Positions 28,401 through 37,104 of a stretch of 39,051 bases of DNA are shown here, piece by piece. Under the pieces are notes generated by a model. That model made no database searches. It had not been told where the DNA came from and was given only the letters and a program-made list of their open reading frames with translations. The stretch is from assembly GCA_024224295.1 (NCBI GenBank), contig JAAENN010000363.1, positions 1 through 39,051 of the forward strand. Direction: 5' to 3'. This DNA is from Shimia sp. GTDB lineage: Bacteria; Pseudomonadota; Alphaproteobacteria; Rhodobacterales; Rhodobacteraceae. How positions within the stretch are numbered: the first letter of the stretch is position 1; each line of letters begins with the position of its first letter. Both the position numbers and the translations under genes were made by a program.

Positions 28401-29074
28401 GCCGTATTCACGACATGGGCGGACGACTGGGCACCGGTGCTGTGGACCCGCAAGACGGTTATGATTTTGCGGAGGCCAAAGACTGGCACAAACGGGCTTT
28501 GGCGCTGAACGTGGCCTGTGGCTTTCTGGGGCAGTGGAACATTGATGCGTCGCGCCATGCGCGAGAGCTTCTGGACCCGCAAGATTACATGGCGTTCAGC
28601 TATTATGAAAAATGGATGGGCGGGCTTGCGGACCTGATGGTGGATCGCGGCGTAGTGACCGTTGAGGAATTGGCCAGCGGACAGGCGGCGGGCGTGTCGC
28701 CTGTTAGAGCGCGGGCGGCCAAACCGGAGACGGTTGAAGCCGTGTTGATGAACGGCAGTCCTTCTGCGCGGGAGGCGACAGCACCGGTATTTGCGGTAGG
28801 TGCGCAAGTGAGAACCCGAAAGCCCGCGCGTAATGTGGCGGTGCCGGGCGGGCATACACGGTTGCCAGCCTATGCGGCGGGCGCCATTGGTGAAGTTGTG
28901 CTGCACCATGGTGCGCATGTGTTTCCCGACAGTAATGCACACTTCAGCGGCGAAGCGGCGGAGCCGCTGTATGCGGTGCGGTTCACCGCACAGGCGTTGT
29001 GGGGCGCGGAAGCGGACCCGCTTGATGAGGTCGTGTTGGATCTTTGGGAAAGCTATTTGGAGCCGGCGGCGTGA
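28397..29074 (+). CDS. nthB: Nitrile hydratase beta subunit
   Basis: This 225-residue protein has the N-terminal helical domain beginning IHDMGGRLG (the usual beta start), a middle helical part with FSYYEKWMGGLADLMVDRG, and a C-terminal SH3-like barrel (VGAQVRTRK through LYAVRF and WESYLEP). The start ATG overlaps the nthA stop, and its stop overlaps the accessory gene, as expected for a tight nth operon. Confidence 0.95.
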   Translation: MSRIHDMGGRLGTGAVDPQDGYDFAEAKDWHKRALALNVACGFLGQWNIDASRHARELLDPQDYMAFSYYEKWMGGLADLMVDRGVVTVEELASGQAAGVSPVRARAAKPETVEAVLMNGSPSAREATAPVFAVGAQVRTRKPARNVAVPGGHTRLPAYAAGAIGEVVLHHGAHVFPDSNAHFSGEAAEPLYAVRFTAQALWGAEADPLDEVVLDLWESYLEPAA

Positions 29075-29403
29075 ATTGGTGCGGAGACAAACCGGAACCG
29101 GCCTTCTCGGAGCCATGGCATGCGCAGGTGTTTGCGATCACCGTGGCGCTCAATGAAGCGGGGCATTTTGAGTGGTCGTCCTGGGCTGCGCGCTTTGGGG
29201 CGACGTTGAAAGCGCATGGGCTTGCGAAGGAGCTGGACGGCGGGGAGGATTACTTCAACGCTTGGTTGGAAACCTTGGAGAGCTTCCTCGCGGAGACCGG
29301 TATGGCGGAGATGGGTGCGCTTCAGCACTTAAAAACGGCGTGGACAGAGGCTTATCTCTCCACGCCGCATGGTCAACCGGTGCGGCTTGCACCGGAGGCT
29401 TAG
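29071..29403 (+). CDS. Nitrile hydratase accessory protein
   Basis: This 110-residue protein begins at GTG 29071, overlapping the nthB stop. The start PEPAFSEPWHAQVFAITVAL and the centre EWSSWAARFGATLKAHG match the nitrile hydratase accessory family (TIGR03889), related to the N-terminal part of the beta subunit and thought to deliver cobalt by subunit exchange. No cobalt transporter gene (nhlF-like) is in the window. Its stop overlaps the end of a minus-strand lipoprotein pseudogene by four bases. Confidence 0.88.
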   Translation: MNWCGDKPEPAFSEPWHAQVFAITVALNEAGHFEWSSWAARFGATLKAHGLAKELDGGEDYFNAWLETLESFLAETGMAEMGALQHLKTAWTEAYLSTPHGQPVRLAPEA

Positions 29404-30329
29404 GGCAGGCGGGTGACAGTTCCAGTTGCGCCAAACGAACCAATGTATTCTACGTCTGGTCCGCTTAGTTGAAATGTGCCGCCGGCCTCGCGCACAAGCG
29501 GGCCGTAAAAGCTGCCATCAAGCGTGCCGGAACTTGTGGCCGCTGTGATGTTGGCGGAAAAGTCCGCGCCGGAAATTGTACCAGCGCCAGAAAAATCAAG
29601 CTCTGCGGCGCGTTCTAAAACTGGGTTATCAAGGCTCAAGTTTTCGACCACGGTGTTGGCTGAAGTGATCGAAATGCTCTCGAAATCTTAGGTCGACAGG
29701 GTGATTTGGGATTGCGCCATGTTGGGCGAGCCGTCCGCTCGGCGCGCAACGCCTGTGGTCAAGCCAGTGTAGGTGGCTGAAACCGCGTCGTTAAGTAGGG
29801 CCGGATCGGTTTTGACACCATAGACGCCGGTGCCCACGGAGCCGGAATTTGTGCCGTAGCCCGCCATCCAAGTGCCATAAGACATGTAATTCACATCCGC
29901 CATGTCCGGCACGACAAAGACGGCGAGCACATTCTCTTCTTCCATATGCCAGATCGCATAATGGCCGGAGGCGCGCACCGTATGGCCGGTTTCGCGCACG
30001 TCAAAATCAAAGCCGGAGTTTTGCGCGACAATTTCGGTGCCAAAACTCGTGCCGCCCTCGCCGGTGAGGGACATCTGGCTGCCGTGACGATCGTGAATTT
30101 CGGTGAGTGTGATCGCGCCGCTGCCCGGATTGATTTCAAATGTGGCGGTGACTGCCTGACCATCGGCCAGAACGTAGTCGTGGTATTGGCGGTGACCGTG
30201 GCCTTCAAAAGAGACGCTTGGAGGCCGTGAGGGACCGCTGCTTTGGGTCACATCGCCTCCGCCCATACAGGCGGACAGTAGGAGGGGGGTGGGCAAAAGA
30301 GGCAGTATAGACCGGACAGAAAAAAGCAT
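29400..30329 (-). pseudogene. TbpB-like lipoprotein gene broken by an in-frame stop
   Basis: Two open pieces in the same frame, 213 codons (30329-29691) and 95 codons (29687-29403), are separated only by TAA at 29688-29690. Together they give about 309 residues: a lipobox signal (LLLSAC, C21), a Gly/Thr-rich beta domain with SFEGHGHRQYHDY near 40-52, and a C-terminal domain with SFYGPLVREAGGTFQLSG that resembles the transferrin-binding-protein-like beta barrel. The second piece lacks a start with a ribosome site. A nonsense mutation of a once intact outer-membrane lipoprotein is the simplest reading; a truncated protein may still be exported. Confidence 0.7.
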
Positions 30330-30436
30330 GAGTTATCTCAGAAAAAGGAAACGACGATACACGCTTAAGGTGATTTGATTACGAAGGTCTAAAGGTCCAT
30401 CAGAGTTCTGATTTTGCGGAGGTGAGGGGCCCCCCG

Positions 30437-30480
30437 GTGCTCTTGAGAAGTCTACGAATGTGTCTCTTGAAGTAGAGCAC
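30437..30480. other. Hairpin and direct repeat upstream of purA
   Basis: The 335-base gap 30330-30664 holds no gene. GTGCTCT (30437-30443) pairs with AGAGCAC (30474-30480). CTCTTGA occurs twice (30440 and 30464), 24 bases apart, in this element. It lies 185-228 bases before the purA start. Confidence 0.4.
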
Positions 30481-30531
30481 GTGATCGCGCGATGAATAAA
30501 AGTTGACCGATTTGAGGTCGCACAGTCCGGT

Positions 30532-30567
30532 ATTTGGCGAGTGGAACGGGCGGGATCATCGCCAAAT
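30532..30567. other. Second hairpin upstream of purA
   Basis: ATTTGGCGA (30532-30540) pairs with TCGCCAAAT (30559-30567) around an 18-base G-rich loop. It ends 97 bases before purA. It may be part of a purA leader or an operator. Confidence 0.4.
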
Positions 30568-30664
30568 GCGCGTTTGTATGCTTCTGCGACAGCTTTTGTG
30601 GTTTCCCCAGCCTAACAACATGGCTACAAGGGCGCGGGTTTGAACTATCTGCAAAGGACCGGAT

Positions 30665-31978
30665 ATGGCCAACGTTGTTGTTGTGGGCGCTCAGTGGGGC
30701 GATGAAGGTAAAGGCAAGATCGTTGACTGGCTCAGCGAGCGGGCCGATGTCATCGCGCGTTTCCAAGGTGGGCATAACGCTGGCCACACGCTGGTGATCG
30801 ACAGCAAGGTTTACAAGCTGCACGCGCTGCCGTCCGGCGTTGTGCGTGGCGGCAAACTGTCCGTGATCGGCAACGGTGTTGTGTTGGACCCGTGGCACCT
30901 CGTGAAAGAGATTGCGACTGTGCGCGCGCAGGGCGTGGATATTTCGCCAGAGACGCTGATGATTGCGGAGAACACGCCGCTGATCATGCCATTTCATGGC
31001 GAGCTGGACCGCGCGCGGGAAGAAGCCGCCTCCAAGGGCACCAAGATTGGCACCACTGGTCGTGGCATCGGCCCGGCATATGAAGACAAAGTGGGCCGTC
31101 GCGCGATCCGCGTGGCCGATCTGGCAGATGAAGCCACTTTGGAAGCGCGTGTGGACCGTGCGTTGCAGCACCATGACCCGCTGCGCAAAGGTCTGGGCGT
31201 GGAGCCAATTGACCGCGATGGCTTGATTGCGCTGTTGAAAGAGATTGCCAAAGAAATCCTGCCTTACGCGGCGCCGGTTTGGAAAGTGCTGAACGAGAAG
31301 CGCAAAGCGGGCAAGCGTATCCTGTTTGAAGGCGCACAAGGTGCGCTGCTGGACATTGATTTTGGCACATATCCGTTTGTGACCTCCTCCAACGTGATCG
31401 CCGGTCAGGCCGCCACTGGTGTGGGCATTGGCCCGGGCTCCATCGATTATGTGCTGGGCATTGTGAAAGCCTACACCACCCGTGTGGGCGAAGGTCCGTT
31501 CCCAACCGAGCTTTTGAATGCAGACGGTACGCCGGATGTGGATGGCGAGCGTTTGGGCACCCGTGGCCATGAGTTTGGCACCACAACCGGCCGTCAGCGC
31601 CGTTGTGGGTGGTTTGATGCGGCACTTGTGCGCCAGACCTGTGCGACATCTGGCATCAAAGGCATCTGCCTGACCAAGCTGGACGTTCTGGACGGGTTTG
31701 AGAAACTGAAGATCTGCGTGGGGTATGAATTGGACGGCGAAACGCTGGACTACTTGCCAACGGCAGCGGATCAGCAGGCGCGGTGCAAGCCGATCTATGA
31801 AGAGATTGATGGTTGGAGCGAGACCACCGAGGGCGCGCGCAGCTGGAATGACCTGCCGGCCAATGCGGTGAAATACGTGAAGCGCGTGGAAGAGCTGATT
31901 GAGTGTCCTGTGGCGCTGTTGTCGACCAGCCCGGAGCGGGAAGACACCATTCTGGTAACCGATCCATTTGCCGATTGA
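30665..31978 (+). CDS. purA: Adenylosuccinate synthetase
   Basis: This 437-residue enzyme joins IMP and aspartate with GTP in AMP synthesis. The N-terminal [11 protein letters not shown] loop has the catalytic Asp and Lys. GGHNAGHT, the [14 protein letters not shown] signature and the GARSWNDLP segment near the C-terminus follow in family order. AAAGGA precedes the ATG. It is followed 28 bases later by a DUF2842 gene and a shared terminator. Confidence 0.98.
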   Translation: MANVVVVGAQWGDEGKGKIVDWLSERADVIARFQGGHNAGHTLVIDSKVYKLHALPSGVVRGGKLSVIGNGVVLDPWHLVKEIATVRAQGVDISPETLMIAENTPLIMPFHGELDRAREEAASKGTKIGTTGRGIGPAYEDKVGRRAIRVADLADEATLEARVDRALQHHDPLRKGLGVEPIDRDGLIALLKEIAKEILPYAAPVWKVLNEKRKAGKRILFEGAQGALLDIDFGTYPFVTSSNVIAGQAATGVGIGPGSIDYVLGIVKAYTTRVGEGPFPTELLNADGTPDVDGERLGTRGHEFGTTTGRQRRCGWFDAALVRQTCATSGIKGICLTKLDVLDGFEKLKICVGYELDGETLDYLPTAADQQARCKPIYEEIDGWSETTEGARSWNDLPANAVKYVKRVEELIECPVALLSTSPEREDTILVTDPFAD

Positions 31979-32006
31979 TCGCGTAAGCCTCTGAAAGGAG
32001 ACTGAC

Positions 32007-32249
32007 ATGGCATTGAGTTACAAAGGCCGTCGCCGCGTGGCGCTTCTGGTTCTGGTGGTGGGGCTGCCGATCTACATTCTGGTGGCCTCTGTGCTGGCAA
32101 CCACCATTGCGCCGGACTCGGTGTTGGTGACGTTGTTGCTATATGTTGGGTTGGGGATTCTGTGGATCTTGCCGTTTAAGTCGGTGTTTAAAGGTATTGG
32201 GCAGGAAGACCCCAACGCCACGTCACGTCGGTTTGATGACGATCCCTGA
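32007..32249 (+). CDS. DUF2842 two-helix membrane protein
   Basis: This 80-residue protein has two membrane segments (about 11-33 and 40-57) and a basic N-terminus (KGRRR). The PIYILVASVLAT and GILWILPFKSVFKGIG parts are characteristic of the alphaproteobacterial DUF2842 family, which has no known function. It is co-transcribed with purA, 28 bases apart; AAAGGAG lies before the ATG. Confidence 0.88.
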   Translation: MALSYKGRRRVALLVLVVGLPIYILVASVLATTIAPDSVLVTLLLYVGLGILWILPFKSVFKGIGQEDPNATSRRFDDDP

Positions 32250-32274
32250 GACGGATTTGCAAGAATTTTGTGGG

Positions 32275-32307
32275 CGGCGGCACTTCGGTGTCGCCGTTTT
32301 GCGTTTT
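32275..32307 (+). terminator. Terminator of purA-DUF2842
   Basis: CGGCG-G-CAC pairs with GTG-T-CGCCG around a TTCG tetraloop (32275-32296), followed by TTTTGCGTTTTT. Confidence 0.85.
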
Positions 32308-32364
32308 TGTAGGTGCGCGGATGTGGGGGCTTGCGAGGTCATGGCGCGGCGGAGAGAGTGAGAC

Positions 32365-32829
32365 ATGGCTGACTTGACGCTGCGCGATGCGCATTCTTAT
32401 CGGGATGATCCCAAGGTTCCTGCGTTTGACGACAGCGGGCCGGTCACAGTGATGGATGGGGACTGCGCGCTGTGCAGTTTTGGCGCGCGGATGATTGCGC
32501 GGTTTGATCACAAAGAGCAGTTTCGGATTTGCCCAGGGCAGACCGAGTTGGGCACAGCCTTACTGGCGCATTACGGGCTTAAGCCTGATGATCCGGAAAG
32601 CTGGCTGTTGATCGTGGATGGGCGCGCTTATGGCTCATTGGACGCGATTATTCGTGTCGGGCAGATGGTCGGCGGCGTGGGGCATGTGCTGCGCGTGCTG
32701 CGGATTTTGCCGCGGGGGCTACAGGATTGGATTTACCGCCGGATAGCGCGCAATCGGTATGCGATGTTTGGCAGAGGCGATATGTGCGCGTTGCCGGATG
32801 AACGGCTGCGCAGCAGGTTGCTACAATAA
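32365..32829 (+). CDS. DCC-family (DUF393) thiol-disulfide oxidoreductase-like protein
   Basis: This 154-residue protein has the DxxCxxC core MDGDCALCSFGARM (about 30-43), the defining motif of the DCC family. Further helices and an Arg-rich C-terminal part (WIYRRIARNRYAMFG) follow the family pattern. The two cysteines suggest redox activity, but no substrate is established. It stands alone and converges on a large acidic protein gene. Confidence 0.88.
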   Translation: MADLTLRDAHSYRDDPKVPAFDDSGPVTVMDGDCALCSFGARMIARFDHKEQFRICPGQTELGTALLAHYGLKPDDPESWLLIVDGRAYGSLDAIIRVGQMVGGVGHVLRVLRILPRGLQDWIYRRIARNRYAMFGRGDMCALPDERLRSRLLQ

Positions 32830-32831
32830 TG

Positions 32832-32859
32832 AAAAGCCCGATCAGGTGATCGGGCTTTT
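32832..32859. terminator. Bidirectional terminator
   Basis: AAAAGCCCGATC (32832-32843) pairs with GATCGGGCTTTT (32848-32859) around AGGT. Both strands end in a T-run, so it serves the two converging genes. Confidence 0.92.
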
Positions 32860-32880
32860 GCTTTGCAGATTTGGCGGGTC

Positions 32881-35331
32881 TTAACCGGCTTTGGTGTCGC
32901 GCGGTTTGAAGTTGATCGCGGCGTTGGCGGTGAACCGGCCACCGGCCACTTTGTCGATCTTTTTCTCTCGCAACAGCTGGCCAAAGCTGCGCAGGCCTTC
33001 TTCGCGGGTGAACTGAGGAATGTTCACTTCGCGTGCCATACGCATCAGCATCGGTCGGGAGAAACGCTCCAGACCTTCCACATATGTAAGGTAGGCGGCG
33101 GCGGCTTCCGTGCTTTCAGGCAGTTGGCTTGCGCCGACGCTTTTGGCGTAGTCAATAAACCCGCTCAACGTTGTGCTGTTGGTGCTGACCGGGGCAGCGG
33201 ACTTCGCGGCTTCTTCGCGGTCCAGTTGGTCAGAAGACACCCGGCGCGGACGAACAGGGACGCGGCGGGGGGCTTTTTGTACACTTTCAGAGTCTTGTTG
33301 AGCGGGTTGTTCGGGGGTGTCGACACGCTGGGCTGCAACCAGTTTCAGGGGCGCTGCGCCCGACTTGGCAGGTTTTGTGCCGTCGGTTGTACCGCCTGGC
33401 ACGGCCCGTACCACAGAGGCAAGATCATCGCGGTAGGCCACAGTGTCATCTTTGCCATCGCCGGATTTGCCTGCGCGTTTTTCAGCGCGCGTGGCCGCCA
33501 CGGCGGCACGAAGATGCGCAATTGCACTGCGGCGGCCTTTGCCTTGGGGTTCTTCCATTTCGCTGTTGGCTTTGGCCATCAGACGGGACAGGTCCGGCTC
33601 CGGTTGCGGTTGGCGCGGTTCAGATGCAGACGGCGCGGCGTCTTCTTCCGCCACTGGCTCTTCTGCGGGAAGGTGCTCTTCAGGGATAGCAGCTTCTTGG
33701 ACTGCCGGGGCGGCCTCCGCTTGGGCAGCGGGTTCTGCCACGTCTGATTGTTTCAGCTCCGCTTCGACTTGCGCCAGTTCGGCGAGCAGGTCGGCCTCGT
33801 CTTCGGGTGTCAGGCTGGTTGGCTTAGGGACTTCCGGCGCGGTCGATTGGACAGTGTCTTCTGCCAAATCCGTCTCACCGTCGGCTACAGCCTCAAGGCT
33901 ACCGGAGGCAACTGCGTCTTCAAAATCAGCCTTTTTCATACGCACAACGCGGGCACGCAACGGGCGGACCTTTGGTTTTACCGTTTCGGCGACAGGTGCC
34001 TCAGGGTTTTCCACTACGGCTTCTACCTGAGTGTCGACCACTGTGGCGTCCTCGACCTGACCTGACGTGTCCGACAAGGCTTCGGACATATCGATGGCGT
34101 CTTCGATCTCTGCGTCATCGTCCAGGTTCACGGGTGTGAGGTCCATTGGAGCGAGGTCTTCGTCAAAGATGTTGGCATCGACGGTGGTCAGCTCTGGCTG
34201 ATCGTCTTCGGCATCCACCGCTTCGGCTTCTGGCTCGGCTTCAACGCGGGCCACCACGGCGCGGATGCGCTCAAGCTTGGCGGCGATGGAGTTTTCTTCA
34301 AACTCAGGCTCGTCGTCGGCGTCTTCCCATTCGGCGGCTTCCGCTTTGGCCTCGGATTGCTCTTCAGCCAGGTCATCGGCAAACGGGTCTTCGCCGTCTT
34401 CAACTAGGGCGTCCAGAACCAGAAGGTCTGACGCGTCGTCTTCGAGCTCTGCGTCGGTTTGCAGTTGATCGTCAGAGAGAGCATCCACAGCGGAAACAGC
34501 GGCGGAGATGCCAGCCAGGTCTACCTCTGGCGTGTCTTGCGCAGACTCTTCGACCGCCTCAATTGGCGCTTCTTCTGCCACAGCTTCTTCGACGGCTTCC
34601 TCTACGATTTCAGCAACCGGCGCCTCATCGGCTACAGGCAGGCTGTCCTCGGCGATGGCGGCCATCACGCTGTCGGCGATGTTGCCGTCTTCAGAAACAG
34701 TCTCTTCAGATGCGGTCTCTTCGACGGTCTCAACAACCGCTTCCTCAGCAGATTCTTCTTCTGCTACAACCTCAACCGGTTCGGCTTCGACCTCAATCGG
34801 GGTGTCTTCTGACGGAGCCACTTCGACCACAGTTTCTTCGACGGCGGCTTCTACGGTGTCTTCAACAGCAGGGGCCTCTTCGATCACGTCGTCTGCGATC
34901 GGGGTGTCCTCAGCAGCGACAGCCACGTCCTCTACAGCAGATTCAACCGGCGTGTCTTCCACAACCTGTGCGGCGGGCTCTTCCGCACTCTCTTCGACCA
35001 CAGGCTCAGCCACGAGGTCCGGCTGCGCCGCCGGGGCGGCTTCGGCCACGGGATGCGTCTCAGTTTCGGGTTTGGGGTCACCGGCGCTTAGCACAATGGC
35101 TCCATGATCCAGACGCGCGCTGACGCGGCGGGCGATTTCTTTTTCTGCGATGCGGGCAAGCATCTCAGCATCCGGGGTCGGGGGCTCTGCACCGAAGTAT
35201 CGGTCGTCCGCCGCGAGATCCCTGAAATACTCAGCGATTGCCTTCATTGTATCAAACGACTCCTCAAACCCTTCTAGGGTGCAGGAGAATGTCCCGTAAG
35301 ACACCGTGAGCACTTTGTTATTGGTAACCAT
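32881..35331 (-). CDS. Large acidic protein with conserved ends and a disordered repeat-rich middle
   Basis: This protein has 816 residues. The N-terminal 90 (TNNKVLTVSYGTFSCTLEGF, then MKAIAEYFRDLAADDRYFG) look folded and conserved in Rhodobacterales. The last 85 or so (EGLERFSRPMLMRMAREVNI, then FTREEGLRSFGQLLREKKID) form a helix-turn-helix-like basic domain. Between them lie about 500 residues of Glu/Asp/Ala/Val/Pro, with repeated EDTP units (VEDTPVE, AEDTPIA, SEDTPIE, QDTPEV) and long runs of acidic pairs, almost certainly disordered. The start at 35331 is nearer the family N-terminus; an ATG 30 bases upstream is possible. I know relatives only under vague names. A polar or scaffold role is a guess. 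Confidence 0.75.
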   Translation of the reverse strand: MVTNNKVLTVSYGTFSCTLEGFEESFDTMKAIAEYFRDLAADDRYFGAEPPTPDAEMLARIAEKEIARRVSARLDHGAIVLSAGDPKPETETHPVAEAAPAAQPDLVAEPVVEESAEEPAAQVVEDTPVESAVEDVAVAAEDTPIADDVIEEAPAVEDTVEAAVEETVVEVAPSEDTPIEVEAEPVEVVAEEESAEEAVVETVEETASEETVSEDGNIADSVMAAIAEDSLPVADEAPVAEIVEEAVEEAVAEEAPIEAVEESAQDTPEVDLAGISAAVSAVDALSDDQLQTDAELEDDASDLLVLDALVEDGEDPFADDLAEEQSEAKAEAAEWEDADDEPEFEENSIAAKLERIRAVVARVEAEPEAEAVDAEDDQPELTTVDANIFDEDLAPMDLTPVNLDDDAEIEDAIDMSEALSDTSGQVEDATVVDTQVEAVVENPEAPVAETVKPKVRPLRARVVRMKKADFEDAVASGSLEAVADGETDLAEDTVQSTAPEVPKPTSLTPEDEADLLAELAQVEAELKQSDVAEPAAQAEAAPAVQEAAIPEEHLPAEEPVAEEDAAPSASEPRQPQPEPDLSRLMAKANSEMEEPQGKGRRSAIAHLRAAVAATRAEKRAGKSGDGKDDTVAYRDDLASVVRAVPGGTTDGTKPAKSGAAPLKLVAAQRVDTPEQPAQQDSESVQKAPRRVPVRPRRVSSDQLDREEAAKSAAPVSTNSTTLSGFIDYAKSVGASQLPESTEAAAAYLTYVEGLERFSRPMLMRMAREVNIPQFTREEGLRSFGQLLREKKIDKVAGGRFTANAAINFKPRDTKAG

Positions 35332-35473
35332 CTTCTGCGGGTCCTTTGCACTACTCAGCAATCAAACTACCATCAAAGGAAAGTCGAAACGTGACCGATT
35401 CTGTGGAAGACAGCGTATCATTTCTGGGCCAAATTGTGGCAAAACGCTATTGAGAGGGTCAGAGCGGGGTGAA

Positions 35474-36154
35474 ATGACAGTGATTGTTCACAGTTTGGAA
35501 CCAATCACGCTGGTTGGTGCGGGATCGTTGGGCGATTCCGACATAGACGACTCATTGGCCTTGGCGCCGACTTTGGCCGCCGCTGACGGCGGAGCGGCCC
35601 ATTGCCTCGCGGCGGATCACATGCCGGAGGCGGTGATCGGAGACATGGACAGTTTGGACATGGTGCAGGCGGCGGGCATTCCCTGGGAGCGGCTACACGA
35701 GATCACCGAGCAGGACAGCACGGACTTTGACAAGGCCCTGCGCCACATTGAGACACCTTTAGTGCTGGCCGTGGGCTTTACCGGCGCGCGGATGGATCAC
35801 GAGTTAGCGGTGCACAATGCGCTGGTGCGTTATCCAAACAGGCGCTGTGTGCTGATTGGGGAGACCGATGTGCTCTGTGTCGCGCCGCCGAGGCTGACGT
35901 TGGATGTGCCAGCCGGGACGCGGATGTCGCTGTTTCCGATGCGGGCGGTCACTGGGCGGTCTGAAGGATTAAAATGGCCCATCGATGGTTTGGGTTTTGC
36001 GCCGGATGGCATGATTGGCACGTCCAATGCGGCCACCGGGACGGTGACCTTAGAGATGGATGGGCCGGGCATGTTGTTGATCCTGCCCAAAGCCCTTTTG
36101 CCCGTATTGGTTAAGACGCTGCTTGCGACGCCTGAAGGATGGCCCGCTCCCTGA
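35474..36154 (+). CDS. Thiamine pyrophosphokinase
   Basis: This 226-residue protein transfers pyrophosphate from ATP to thiamine, making TPP directly. The N-terminal domain has AADGGAAHCL, the metal-binding GDMDSL and the DSTDFDKAL motif. The C-terminal thiamine-binding domain has SLFPM and the EGLKWPIDG segment. The start at 35474 gives the family N-terminus and has GGGGTG upstream; the frame open to 35306 is not family-like. The last 44 bases overlap the end of a permease gene on the other strand. Confidence 0.92.
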   Translation: MTVIVHSLEPITLVGAGSLGDSDIDDSLALAPTLAAADGGAAHCLAADHMPEAVIGDMDSLDMVQAAGIPWERLHEITEQDSTDFDKALRHIETPLVLAVGFTGARMDHELAVHNALVRYPNRRCVLIGETDVLCVAPPRLTLDVPAGTRMSLFPMRAVTGRSEGLKWPIDGLGFAPDGMIGTSNAATGTVTLEMDGPGMLLILPKALLPVLVKTLLATPEGWPAP

Positions 36155-37034
36155 ACACCACATAAAGACCGGCGGCCATGGTGATGCAGATGCCAAGCGT
36201 CGCCAACGCGTTTGGAAAATCGCCAAAGACCACCAGGCCAACCGCCACGGTGATTGGGATCTCAATATATGTCAGTGGTGCGAGGGTGGTTGATGGGGCA
36301 AAACGCAAGGACCAGGTCATAAGAAGGTGCGCGAGGGTGCCAAGTACTCCTGCGCCAAGCACCAGAAGTAAGGCTTGGCCCGTTGGCACCATGAAACCGA
36401 ACTCATGCCAGCCAAAGTATGCGCCAGCAACCATTGCCGGCACCATGAGGGCGACGGCCATCCAGCCACTGACCATTTGAATGGCAATTGGATCAGCTTC
36501 TTGAGCGATGGTGCGCCCCAACAGTACAAAGAAGGCAAAGGCCCAGGCGGTGGCAATGGGCCAAAGCACGGCGAGGCCTGCGGTTGCGAAATTTGGCTGG
36601 ATCACCAGTAGGGTACCGACGAAGCCAACGGTACAGGCCGCAAGCCGGTGCTTGCCAACCCGTTCGTTGAGAAAGACTTTGCCAAGCAGCAGCTGGATGA
36701 AAGGCACCACAAAGGCAATTGCGACCGCATCTGCCAAAGGCAGGTAGCGAAAGGCCATGAAGATCGTGCTCAACCCGGCGATATGGCACAGGGTGCGCAG
36801 AAAGATCAGACCATATTGACGAGCCGTCAAGGTGGGCAGGCCTGTTGTGATCAGGACAACGCCGGAAAGAAATAGCGCCTGAAGGCCAAATCGGTAGAAC
36901 GTGAACGTGGCGACCGTCAGGATCGGGCCCAGCAGTTTGACAATGGCGTCTCCAAAGGGCGCGAGCATACTGAATCCAAGCATCAAAGCGATGCCGAGCA
37001 TGGGGCGGTCTTGTGTGTCTGAATGTTCGTTCAT
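36111..37034 (-). CDS. EamA/DMT-family permease
   Basis: This 307-residue protein has about ten membrane helices and two EamA repeats (about 10-140 and 155-290). Typical features are FTFYRFGLQALFL in the first repeat, FRYLPLADAVAIAFVVPF (one run) and APLTYIEIPITVAVGL in the second. Family members export amino acids or other metabolites; the substrate is unknown. An Lrp-type regulator gene lies 70 bases upstream in the same direction and may drive it. Its 3' end runs 44 bases into the thiamine pyrophosphokinase gene. Confidence 0.9.
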   Translation of the reverse strand: MNEHSDTQDRPMLGIALMLGFSMLAPFGDAIVKLLGPILTVATFTFYRFGLQALFLSGVVLITTGLPTLTARQYGLIFLRTLCHIAGLSTIFMAFRYLPLADAVAIAFVVPFIQLLLGKVFLNERVGKHRLAACTVGFVGTLLVIQPNFATAGLAVLWPIATAWAFAFFVLLGRTIAQEADPIAIQMVSGWMAVALMVPAMVAGAYFGWHEFGFMVPTGQALLLVLGAGVLGTLAHLLMTWSLRFAPSTTLAPLTYIEIPITVAVGLVVFGDFPNALATLGICITMAAGLYVVFRERAILQASQAAS

Positions 37035-37104
37035 CCGGGCACGCTAGGAGGGCGGGTTAACCAAGGCAACAGAAAGATTGTGCCGACACAATGCGTGTGG
37101 GTGG

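Noticed and set aside
29688-29690. Selenocysteine or programmed read-through at the internal stop
   Set aside because: The codon is TAA, not TGA, and no adjacent stem typical of a SECIS element is seen.
30452-32008. 518-codon open frame on the minus strand over purA
   Set aside because: It is a shadow of the strongly conserved purA frame; the translation is Arg/His/Gln-rich with no family resemblance.
34146-35123. 325-codon Arg/Leu-rich forward frame over the acidic protein gene
   Set aside because: It arises from the repetitive Glu/Ala codons of the minus-strand gene.
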